Below, piece by piece: positions 9,017 through 16,522 of a stretch of DNA of 64,000 bases; the first letter of the stretch is position 1; each line of letters begins with the position of its first letter. The position numbers were made by a program, and so were the translations under genes. This stretch comes from Mesorhizobium sp. (lineage in GTDB: Bacteria; Pseudomonadota; Alphaproteobacteria; Rhizobiales; Rhizobiaceae): NCBI RefSeq assembly GCF_017306585.1, contig NZ_JAFKIC010000108.1:40834-104833 (forward strand). The letters run 5' to 3'. The notes below the pieces were generated by a model. That model was not told the DNA's origin. It saw nothing but the letters and a program-made list of their open reading frames with translations, and did not search any database.

Positions 9017-9805
9017 ATGAATAAGACAGAACTGCCTGCAAGCCAGCCCGGGCTCGCGGTGCCGACGATCGAGTCACGGGATTTGCGCAAGAGCTTCGGC
9101 GCCGTGGAGGTACTCAAGGGTGTTTCCTTCAAGGCTTACGAGCATCAGGTGATTTCGATCATCGGCGCCAGCGGGTCGGGCAAAAGCACGTTCCTGCGCT
9201 GCCTGAACTTCCTTGAGGCACCGAGTTCCGGTGAGATAGACTTCAAGGGCCGAAGTCTGGAGATTGGTGGCGGTAGAGCGCCGACGCGGATCGAGATCGA
9301 GGGGCTGCGCCGCCGCACCGGAATGGTGTTCCAGCAGTTCAATCTGTGGTCGCACTGGACCGTGCTGGAGAACATTATCAAGGTTCCCATCCACGTGCAC
9401 GGCGTGCCACGCCAGCAGGCCGTTCAACGGGCGATGGATCTGCTGGCCAAGGTTGGCCTGCGGGAGAAGGTCAACGCCTATCCGGCATCGCTGTCAGGAG
9501 GCCAGCAGCAGCGCGTCGCCATCGCGCGAGCGCTTGCCGTCGAGCCGGAACTCCTGCTGTTCGATGAACCAACCTCGGCGCTGGATCCCGAACTGGTCGG
9601 CGAGGTGCTGGCCGTGATCCGCGCGCTCGCCAAGGAGGGCCGCACCATGCTGGTTGTCACGCATGAAATGAGCTTTGCCCGCGAGGTATCCGACAAGGTC
9701 GTGTTCTTCCATGACGGGCGCATAGAGGAAGAAGGTCCCCCGGCTGAAGTCCTGCGCCAACCGCGCAGTCCCCGGCTCGGCGCGTTCCTGAAGTCCGTTC
9801 GCTAG
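9017..9805 (+). CDS. Amino-acid ABC transporter ATP-binding protein (HisP/OccP type)
   Basis: The 262-residue ATPase shows a Walker A (IGASGSGKSTFLRC), Q-loop (VFQQFNLW), ABC signature (LSGGQQQRVAIARAL), Walker B with Glu (LLLFDEPTSALD) and switch His (VVTHEMSFA). A strong AGGAGG ribosome-binding site lies about seven bases before the ATG at 9017. It completes the polar amino-acid importer. Histidine, arginine, octopine and nopaline transporters share this subfamily. Confidence 0.93.
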   Translation: MNKTELPASQPGLAVPTIESRDLRKSFGAVEVLKGVSFKAYEHQVISIIGASGSGKSTFLRCLNFLEAPSSGEIDFKGRSLEIGGGRAPTRIEIEGLRRRTGMVFQQFNLWSHWTVLENIIKVPIHVHGVPRQQAVQRAMDLLAKVGLREKVNAYPASLSGGQQQRVAIARALAVEPELLLFDEPTSALDPELVGEVLAVIRALAKEGRTMLVVTHEMSFAREVSDKVVFFHDGRIEEEGPPAEVLRQPRSPRLGAFLKSVR

Positions 9806-9849
9806 CTAGCTGTGTCGGTGGGAGGCGACCCTGGCCTGGAGCAGTCGGA

Positions 9850-10185
9850 GTGCCGCCGACGAGGCTGAAACCGGGCAAGAATGCGGTCTATGCCCGCAAG
9901 GACAAACCTCTGGCGTCTTCCCATTGTCCCGGGACGAGCGGGCCGCGCGATGTCATGACCGCTTCGCGCGACGCCATGATCATCGCCAGCATGGTATCGG
10001 TCGGGCTTGGCGCGGCGTTCGTCTCGCGATCCGTGCGCTGCATCCGGTTGCCGAACGTCGTCTATCGCCCCTGTCGGATGTGGCTCCAAAGGCCGAACTC
10101 GCCGTGGCGTTCCGGCGGAGATGCCTCGAGCGTGGTCAACAATTTCATCGCGCTGGCTCGCAGACTTTCCAGGTCGACCGTGTAG
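9850..10185 (+). pseudogene. Decayed C-terminal fragment of a LysR-type regulator
   Basis: Between the ATPase and the next FAD oxidase lies a stretch whose translation switches frame twice yet keeps a recognisable LysR effector-domain end. Frame 1 gives SMVSVGLGAAFVSRSVR and RLPNVVYRP. The next segment reads best one frame over as LSDVAPKAELAVAFRR, and then frame 1 resumes as DASSVVNNFIALARR before a TAG. The likely lesions are a lost C in the run at about 10058-10061 and an extra base near 10121. No HTH region is present upstream. I read it as the remnant of a second LysR gene; sequencing error is the alternative for the frameshifts but not for the missing N-terminus. Confidence 0.5.
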
Positions 10186-10260
10186 TGCTGACCGGCACTT
10201 CATGCGTTGCCGGCGTCGAAGCGGCCAACCGGGCCGCGCGCCTCGAAGGGACATTACTCC

Positions 10261-11607
10261 TTGACGACTTTTCCGTTCACCGAAGCCACTCCCGTCCAGT
10301 TTCAAGACCCGCTGCCGAAGACCTCGGACGTCGTGATCATCGGCGGTGGCGTCATCGGCGTGACCACGGCGCTGTTCCTGGCGCGGCGCAACATCTCGGC
10401 GACCTTGCTGGAGAAGGGGCGCATCGCGGCCGAGCAGTCCTCGCGCAACTGGGGCTGGATCCGGCAACAGGGCCGCGATGCCGACGAACTGCCGATCGTC
10501 ATCGAGGCGCGCCGGCTGTGGCGGCAATTGGCCGAAGAGTGCGGCGAGGACATCGGGTTGAGGCAGACCGGCGTTACCTATCTTGCACGCACCGACAAGG
10601 AGATGGCCGACTTCGCGGCATTCCTGAAGATCGCCGAGGCCCATGGCGTCGATACGCGTCTGCTCGACAGCGGTGAGGCAGCCAGACTGATCCCGGCCAT
10701 GTCGCACGCCTTCAAGGGCGCCATGACCACGCCGTCGGACATGCGGGCCGAACCCTGGGTCGCCGTACCCGCGCTCGCCCGCCTGGCCGCCAGGCAAGGC
10801 GTCACCATCATCGAGAATTGCGCGGCCCGCATGCTCGACATCGCGGCGGGGCGTATCAGTGGTGTCTGGACAGAGAAAGGCCGTATAGCCACGTCGAACG
10901 TCCTCGTCGCCAGTGGGGCATGGACCTCGCTCTTCCTGCGCGTGCACGGCGTTTCGATCCCGCAGCTCAGTGTGCGGACAACCGTCGCGGCGACCGCGCC
11001 GATGCCGGAAATCCACGCGGGCGCCGCCGCGGACGAACATATCGCGTTCCGGCGCCGGCAGGATGGCGGATACACGCTGGCCGCAGGCGGCAGTCACCTG
11101 CTTTATGTCGGGCCGGACGCGTTCCGCCATGCTCTGAAATATCTGCCTGCCTTGAAACTAAATCCCTTTGGCACGCGCTATTCGCCGGCGGCGCCTCGCG
11201 CCTATCCAGACAGTTGGACGACCCCGCGCAGATGGGATGCGGACAAGGAAAGCCCGTTCGAGCGGATGCGTGTTCTCAATCCAGCCCCGGAGGCCAGTGC
11301 CCTTCGCGCCATCGACAGGGAATTCAGGCGGCTCTTTCCGCAGTTCAAGACTGTGCCGCTGAAGGCAAGCTGGGCGGGCATGATCGATGCGATGCCAGAC
11401 GTGGTGCCGATCGTCGATCGCGTCGCGGCGGTCCCGGGACTGGTCGTCGCCACCGGAATGAGCGGCCATGGCTTCGGCATCGGGCCCGGCATGGGCCGCG
11501 TGCTGTCCGATCTGATCCAGGGCAACGAGACGGGGCACAATCTCCACAGGTTCCGCCATGCCCGCTTCAGCGACGGCAGTCCGATCCGCCCCGGGCCTTC
11601 CCTTTAA
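10261..11607 (+). CDS. FAD-binding oxidoreductase, D-amino-acid dehydrogenase/DAO family
   Basis: The 448-residue protein has the FAD motif DVVIIGGGVIGVTTALFLARR near residue 20. It also has the SSRNWGWIRQQGRD signature seen in many rhizobial D-amino-acid oxidoreductases, and a closing GMSGHGFGIGPGMGRVLSD motif. A TTG start at 10261 is chosen because an AAGGGA ribosome-binding site precedes it by about ten bases; the frame is open back to 10207 without conserved residues. It follows the ABC transporter and the LysR remnant, and probably oxidises an amine or D-amino acid linked to that uptake system. Confidence 0.85.
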   Translation: MTTFPFTEATPVQFQDPLPKTSDVVIIGGGVIGVTTALFLARRNISATLLEKGRIAAEQSSRNWGWIRQQGRDADELPIVIEARRLWRQLAEECGEDIGLRQTGVTYLARTDKEMADFAAFLKIAEAHGVDTRLLDSGEAARLIPAMSHAFKGAMTTPSDMRAEPWVAVPALARLAARQGVTIIENCAARMLDIAAGRISGVWTEKGRIATSNVLVASGAWTSLFLRVHGVSIPQLSVRTTVAATAPMPEIHAGAAADEHIAFRRRQDGGYTLAAGGSHLLYVGPDAFRHALKYLPALKLNPFGTRYSPAAPRAYPDSWTTPRRWDADKESPFERMRVLNPAPEASALRAIDREFRRLFPQFKTVPLKASWAGMIDAMPDVVPIVDRVAAVPGLVVATGMSGHGFGIGPGMGRVLSDLIQGNETGHNLHRFRHARFSDGSPIRPGPSL

Positions 11608-11733
11608 AGGGGCAATCTTGCCCGGTTGGCGGGAACGAGACGAACCTTGTCGGGTTTCCGGCTCCTTTACGGCCGGAGCCGCCGCCTCTCCGATCAAATC
11701 CAGGCTTTGGCGGATGAAGTCCTCACATCGATC

Positions 11734-11762
11734 TTGACATCTCCGGAACTCGCGCTCTAGCC
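11734..11762 (+). promoter_or_regulatory. Predicted sigma70-type promoter of the sugar ABC operon
   Basis: A perfect TTGACA box at 11734-11739 is followed at the right spacing by a weak -10 around 11757-11762 (CTAGCC or TAGCCT). The expected start point would fall at about 11769, inside the palindromic operator. The -10 is poor, so the exact hexamer is uncertain. Confidence 0.45.
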
Positions 11763-11767
11763 TGTGG

Positions 11768-11793
11768 CGTAATCGGTTACGTAACCGATTACG
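11768..11793. promoter_or_regulatory. 26-bp perfect palindromic operator, probable LacI-family binding site
   Basis: The 13-base arm CGTAATCGGTTAC is followed immediately by its exact reverse complement, giving a gapless 26-bp palindrome with a central CG. That is the usual form of a LacI-family operator. It sits 22 bases before the binding-protein ATG and overlaps the predicted transcription start. The regulator is very probably the LacI-type gene at the end of the same operon (15460-16461), so repression would be autoregulated and relieved by the transported sugar. Confidence 0.85.
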
Positions 11794-11815
11794 GATCAAA
11801 CAAGTGGAGGAGAGC

Positions 11816-12787
11816 ATGAGCAAGGGTTCAAACGCGTCCGGTCTCGATCTAGGCCGCTTCTCGCGTCGTCAGTTTCTCAAGACCAGCGCCTTGGCCGCGG
11901 GCGCGCTGGCGCTGCCGCTCGGTCCGGCATTTGCCGCCGACAAGCCGAAGGTCGGACTGGTCATGAAGTCGCTCGCAAACGAGTTCTTCAAGCAGATGCA
12001 GGCCGGCGCCGAGGACTATGCGGCCAAGAACAAGGACAAGTTCGATTTCGCCGCCGTCGGCATGAAGGACGAGCGCGACTTCGCCGCCCAGGTCGACGCG
12101 ATCGAGAACTTCATCACCCAGAACTACAACATCATCGTCGTGGCGCCCGCCGATTCGAAAGCCATGGTCACCCCCATCGCCAAGGCGCTGAAGGCCGGCA
12201 TCAAGATCATCAACATCGACGTCTCGCTCGACGACGAAGCCAAGAAGAAGGCCGGCATCGATCTCGCCTTCTTCGGCCCGGACAACCGCGCCGGCGCCAA
12301 GCTTTCCGGCGATGCTCTCGGCAAGGCGCTGGGCAAGGGTGGCAAGGTCGTCATCCTCGAAGGCAATCCGGAGGCCGACAACGCCAAGGAACGCAAGCTC
12401 GGCTTCGATGACGCGGTCAAGGAAAACGGCCTCGACCTCCTCGATTCCAAGACGGCGCATTGGGAGACCGAGGAAGCCAACACGCTGATGACCAACTTCC
12501 TCACCCAGCACCCCGACATCCAGGGTGTCATGGCGGCCAACGATTCGATGGCGCTTGGTGTCGTCAAGGCGATCGACGCGGCCGGCAAGTCCGGCCAGAT
12601 CAAGGTCGTCGGTTTCGACAACATCCCGGCGGTCGGGCCGCTGCTCAAGGCGGGCAAGATGCTGGCCACAGTCGAGCAGTATGGCGCGCAGATGGCCGCC
12701 ATGGGCATCGATTACGGCCTGCGTGAGCTCGCCGGCGAGAAATTCTCCGGCTGGGTCAAGACCGACATCAAGCTGATCACCGCCTGA
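11816..12787 (+). CDS. Sugar ABC transporter substrate-binding protein (ribose type, RbsB-like)
   Basis: The 323-residue protein has a twin-arginine type leader (FSRRQFLKTSALAAGALALP then LGPAFA) followed by a periplasmic-binding-protein type 1 fold. Typical stretches are VGLVMKSLANEFFKQMQAGA and VMAANDSMALGVVKAIDAAG. The ATG at 11816 has a GGAGGAGAG ribosome-binding site; an in-frame GTG at 11804 lies within that site. It is the first gene of a four-gene operon with ATPase, permease and LacI regulator. Tat export of a sugar-binding protein is less usual than Sec export. The sugar is not identifiable from sequence. Confidence 0.92.
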   Translation: MSKGSNASGLDLGRFSRRQFLKTSALAAGALALPLGPAFAADKPKVGLVMKSLANEFFKQMQAGAEDYAAKNKDKFDFAAVGMKDERDFAAQVDAIENFITQNYNIIVVAPADSKAMVTPIAKALKAGIKIINIDVSLDDEAKKKAGIDLAFFGPDNRAGAKLSGDALGKALGKGGKVVILEGNPEADNAKERKLGFDDAVKENGLDLLDSKTAHWETEEANTLMTNFLTQHPDIQGVMAANDSMALGVVKAIDAAGKSGQIKVVGFDNIPAVGPLLKAGKMLATVEQYGAQMAAMGIDYGLRELAGEKFSGWVKTDIKLITA

Positions 12788-12911
12788 GGCGAGGGGGAAC
12801 GCCGGCTCTCCCTCCGGCGTCCGCTTGTCTTATCATCGCCGCCGGCATCTCCGGCGGCGATGGCGGCACGCTCGGCCGTCCGGTGAAGAGCGCAATTCAG
12901 GATTCCGCTGC

Positions 12912-14414
12912 ATGGACGATGCCATCCTCTCCCTGGAAAGGGTCGGAAAGATATTTCCCGGCGCCGTGGCGTTGAGCGACGTGTCGCTATCGGTCGCGCG
13001 CGGCGAGACCCACATCATCCTGGGTGAGAACGGCGCCGGCAAGTCGACGCTGATCAAGCTTCTCGCCGGTATCTATCAGCCCGACAGCGGGTCGATCGCC
13101 TTCAACGGCGCGCCCTACCAGCCCAGGACCCCGCACGACGCGCAGCAAAGCGGCATCCGCATCGTGCATCAGGAACTGAACCTTCTGCCCTATCTCAGCA
13201 TCGCCGAGAACCTGATGCTGGAAAGCCTGCCGCGGCGTGCCTTCGGTATTGTCGACGGCAAGGCGCTGAACAGCCGCGCCGTGGCGCTGTTGAAAGAGGT
13301 AGGGCTCGACATCGACCCCAGAACCCGTGTCGAAGCGCTCGGCGTGGCACAGATGCAGCTGGTCGAGATCGCCAAGGCACTGAGCTACGACAGCAAGCTG
13401 TTGGTGCTCGACGAACCGACGGCGACGCTGACCCCCCCGGAGATCGAACGGCTGTTCGCCATCATCAAGCGGCTGAAGGCCAAAGGCGTCACCATCATCT
13501 ACATCTCGCACCGGTTGCATGAGGTGTTCGAGATCGGCGACAGGGTGACGGTGCTTCGTAACGGCAGGCTGGTCTCGACCCGCGACCTCCAGGGCCTCAC
13601 CGTGCCCGACCTGGTGCGCATGATGATCGGCCGCGACATCGCCGACGAATACGGTTTCGATGCCTCGATCGTGCTAGGCCCGGTGGCGCTCAGCGTCGCC
13701 AATCTGAAGCGGGACGCCGCGACGCCCGCCATTTCCTTCGATGTGCGGCATGGTGAGATCCTGGGTGTCGCCGGTTTGGTCGGCAGCGGCCGCACGGAAG
13801 CCATGCGCGCGCTGTTCGGCGCCGATCCCAAGCTCGACGGCGTTGTCGAGATAGACGGCAAGCCGGTGGCGATCACCGCGCCCAAGGATGCGGTGCGCCA
13901 TGGGCTGAGCCTTCTCACCGAAGACCGCAAGGGGCAGGGCCTGCTGCTCGACATGCCAGTCGACAAGAACATCACCATCACCGATCTCGGCAAGGTTTCG
14001 CGCAACGGGCTGATCCGCCGCCGGGCGGAGGCCGCTGCCGCCAACGATCTGGTCGGGCAGCTGCGCGTCAAGGCAAGCTCCATCGAACAGGCGGTGCGCA
14101 ACCTCTCCGGCGGCAACCAGCAGAAGGTGGTACTGGCCAAATGGCTTTTCCGGGGCACCTCGACCCTGATCCTCGACGAGCCGACGCGCGGCGTCGATAT
14201 CGGCGCGCGGCGCGAAATCTACCAGCTGCTATGGATGCTGGCGGCGGCGCAAAAAGGCATCATCATGGTCTCGTCGGACCTGCCCGAGTTGATGGGCATG
14301 TGCCATCGCATCATCGTCTTTTCCAAAAACAGGATCGTCGGCGAAGTGCCGCGCGCCGCGTTCGACCAGGAACACATCCTGTCGCTCGCCTATCAGGAGT
14401 ATGTGCGACCATGA
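12912..14414 (+). CDS. Sugar ABC transporter ATP-binding protein, tandem ABC domains (RbsA-like)
   Basis: The 500-residue protein contains two nucleotide-binding domains, as expected for RbsA/MglA/XylG. Domain 1 has LGENGAGKSTLIKLLAGIY and LLVLDEPTATLTP. Domain 2 has a degenerate Walker A (GLVGSGRTEAM), the signature LSGGNQQKVVLAKWL and LILDEPTRGVDIGA. An ATG at 12912 with a weak AGGA upstream is preferred to the open-frame TTG at 12825, whose extra residues are Arg-rich and not conserved. The stop overlaps the permease start by four bases. Confidence 0.93.
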   Translation: MDDAILSLERVGKIFPGAVALSDVSLSVARGETHIILGENGAGKSTLIKLLAGIYQPDSGSIAFNGAPYQPRTPHDAQQSGIRIVHQELNLLPYLSIAENLMLESLPRRAFGIVDGKALNSRAVALLKEVGLDIDPRTRVEALGVAQMQLVEIAKALSYDSKLLVLDEPTATLTPPEIERLFAIIKRLKAKGVTIIYISHRLHEVFEIGDRVTVLRNGRLVSTRDLQGLTVPDLVRMMIGRDIADEYGFDASIVLGPVALSVANLKRDAATPAISFDVRHGEILGVAGLVGSGRTEAMRALFGADPKLDGVVEIDGKPVAITAPKDAVRHGLSLLTEDRKGQGLLLDMPVDKNITITDLGKVSRNGLIRRRAEAAAANDLVGQLRVKASSIEQAVRNLSGGNQQKVVLAKWLFRGTSTLILDEPTRGVDIGARREIYQLLWMLAAAQKGIIMVSSDLPELMGMCHRIIVFSKNRIVGEVPRAAFDQEHILSLAYQEYVRP

Positions 14415-15427
14415 GCGAGACGTCCCAACCCGTCGCGGCGGCGCCCGTGTCACTGGCCCGGGCCAAATTCCTGCGCTTTCTTGTGCGCGATGCCGGCGTG
14501 CTTCTGGCGCTGGTGCTGATCACTTTGTTCTTCTCGGCCACCGCGCCCTATTTCGCCACCTCGGGCAATGCGCTGAAGATCTTCGTGCAGATCGCCATCA
14601 ACACGGTGCTCGCCGCCGGCATGACCTTCGTCATCCTCACCGGCGGCATCGACCTTTCGGTCGGCTCGGTGCTGGCGCTGTGCACCGTCGTCGGGGCAAC
14701 GGTCATGATCGACGAAAACCTGTCGCCGGCCGTCGCCATCACGCTGGCGCTGCTGACCTGCATGGCGACCGGCGCGGTCTGCGGCTTCCTCAACGGCTGG
14801 ATCTCGACGCGCTGGAAGATTCCCTCCTTCATCGTCACGCTCGGCATGCTGAACATGGCCGCGGGCGCGGCCCGCGTCGTCAGCGATAATTCGACCATCA
14901 CCGGCCTGCCGCAGAGCTTCGTCGATTTCGGCAATCTCATCATCGGCGGCTTCCTGCCCTCGATCTTCCTGGTCGCGGTGCTGGTGATCGCCGCCGGCTG
15001 GTTCGTGCTGCGCTTCACCGTCTTCGGCCGCATGATCTTCGCCGTCGGCACCAATGACGAGGCGGTGCGGCTGTCCGGCCACAATCCGGATTTCTACAAG
15101 GTCGCCGCTTTCACCATCAGCGGGCTGACGGCCGGCATCGCGGCCATGGTCTATCTCCTGCGTCTCAACATCGGCAGTCCGATCGCGGGCGTCGGTTACG
15201 AACTCAACGCGATCGCCGCCGTCATCATCGGTGGCACCAGCCTCAGCGGCGGCAAGGGCTCGATCATCGGCACGCTGGTCGGCGCCTGCATCCTGCAGGT
15301 GCTCTCGACCGGCCTGCAACTGCTCGGCGTCGGCGATAATTTCAAACCGATCGTGATCGGCCTTGTCATTGTGCTCGCCGTCATCCTAGACGCATACCGG
15401 GAGAGGTTGTTGCGCAGAATCCGCTAA
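14411..15427 (+). CDS. Sugar ABC transporter permease (RbsC-like)
   Basis: This 338-residue membrane protein of the BPD_transp_2 family has about eight to ten hydrophobic helices. Conserved segments include FVILTGGIDLSVGSVLALC, NGWISTRWKIPSFIVTLGML and AVIIGGTSLSGGKGSIIGT. The start is set by the ATGA overlap with the ATPase gene. With the tandem ATPase and the binding protein it makes a complete carbohydrate importer. Confidence 0.93.
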   Translation: MSETSQPVAAAPVSLARAKFLRFLVRDAGVLLALVLITLFFSATAPYFATSGNALKIFVQIAINTVLAAGMTFVILTGGIDLSVGSVLALCTVVGATVMIDENLSPAVAITLALLTCMATGAVCGFLNGWISTRWKIPSFIVTLGMLNMAAGAARVVSDNSTITGLPQSFVDFGNLIIGGFLPSIFLVAVLVIAAGWFVLRFTVFGRMIFAVGTNDEAVRLSGHNPDFYKVAAFTISGLTAGIAAMVYLLRLNIGSPIAGVGYELNAIAAVIIGGTSLSGGKGSIIGTLVGACILQVLSTGLQLLGVGDNFKPIVIGLVIVLAVILDAYRERLLRRIR

Positions 15428-15459
15428 GGGACGTTTGCAGGGAAAGTGGACAAAGGACC

Positions 15460-16461
15460 ATGACGACGATTGCCGATGTCGCGCGCTATGCCGGTGTATC
15501 CGTCGCCACCGTCTCGCATGTGATGAACCGCACGCGCCATGTCGAGCCGGAAACGGCCGAGCGCGTGCGCGGCGCGATCGCCGCATTGCGCTACAGCCCG
15601 AACTCCCTGGCGCGCAGCCTGCGGCGCGGAGAGACCAAGACCATCGGCCTGCTCGTGCCCGACAACGCCAATCCCTTCTTCGCCAGCGTGGCGCGCCAGA
15701 TCGAGGATGCGGGCTTCGTCGCCGGCTACACGGTGATCCTGTGCAACTCCGACGGCAGCGCCGAGAAGGAGGAACGTTATCTCCAGGTGCTGATGGCCAA
15801 GCAGATCGATGGGCTGATCTTCGCCGGTTCGTCCGATCACGCTCGCGTGTTCTCGAGCCTGTTGCCCAACGTGCCGGCGGTGCTGCTCGACCGTGAGATC
15901 CACTCGGTCAACGTCGATTCGGTGCTCGTCGATCACGATCATGGCGGCTATCTCGCCGGACGGCATCTGGTTGGCCTTGGCCACAGAAAATTCGGCGTCA
16001 TCGGCGGACCGCGGGATTCGAGCTCCAGCCCCGCCCGCCTGCAGGGCTTCGTCCGGGCGCTCGAAGAAGCCGGCCTCGACCTGCCAGGGTCGTCGGTGGT
16101 CGATTCCGACTATCATTTCGTCGGCGGCCGTGTCGCGATGGAGCAGTTGATGGCGCAGGCGCCCGATATCACTGCGCTTTTTGCCTGCAACGACCTGATG
16201 GCGATGGGCGCGCTGACGGTGCTGCGCGGCCGCGGGCTGCGCGTTCCCGATGAGATGTCTATCGTCGGCTTCGACGACATACCCTATGCCGTGACGACGT
16301 GGCCGCCATTGACGACGATCGCACAGCCGGTGGAGAAGATCGGTACGCTTGCGGTGAGCCTGCTCATGCAGCGTCTCGGAGAGCCGGAAGCGCCCTCGCG
16401 CCGCGAGATCCTGGCGCCCGCGCTTGTCGAACGCGAAAGCTGCGCGCCGGCACGCAAGTAA
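15460..16461 (+). CDS. LacI family transcriptional regulator
   Basis: The 333-residue protein opens with a textbook LacI helix-turn-helix (TTIADVARYAGVSVATVSHV then MNRT) and hinge helix (SPNSLARSLRRGETKTIGLL). The sugar-binding core includes the closing motif SIVGFDDIPYAVTTWPPLTT. AAAGGA precedes the ATG by about five bases. It sits 32 bases after the permease in the same orientation, so it should be the specific repressor of the operon and should bind the 26-bp palindrome upstream of the binding-protein gene. Confidence 0.94.
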   Translation: MTTIADVARYAGVSVATVSHVMNRTRHVEPETAERVRGAIAALRYSPNSLARSLRRGETKTIGLLVPDNANPFFASVARQIEDAGFVAGYTVILCNSDGSAEKEERYLQVLMAKQIDGLIFAGSSDHARVFSSLLPNVPAVLLDREIHSVNVDSVLVDHDHGGYLAGRHLVGLGHRKFGVIGGPRDSSSSPARLQGFVRALEEAGLDLPGSSVVDSDYHFVGGRVAMEQLMAQAPDITALFACNDLMAMGALTVLRGRGLRVPDEMSIVGFDDIPYAVTTWPPLTTIAQPVEKIGTLAVSLLMQRLGEPEAPSRREILAPALVERESCAPARK

Positions 16462-16522
16462 CGTCACGCACGAGCGCAAATCCTTAACGCGATTTTTATC
16501 TCGCTGCCCTAACCACTATGCC

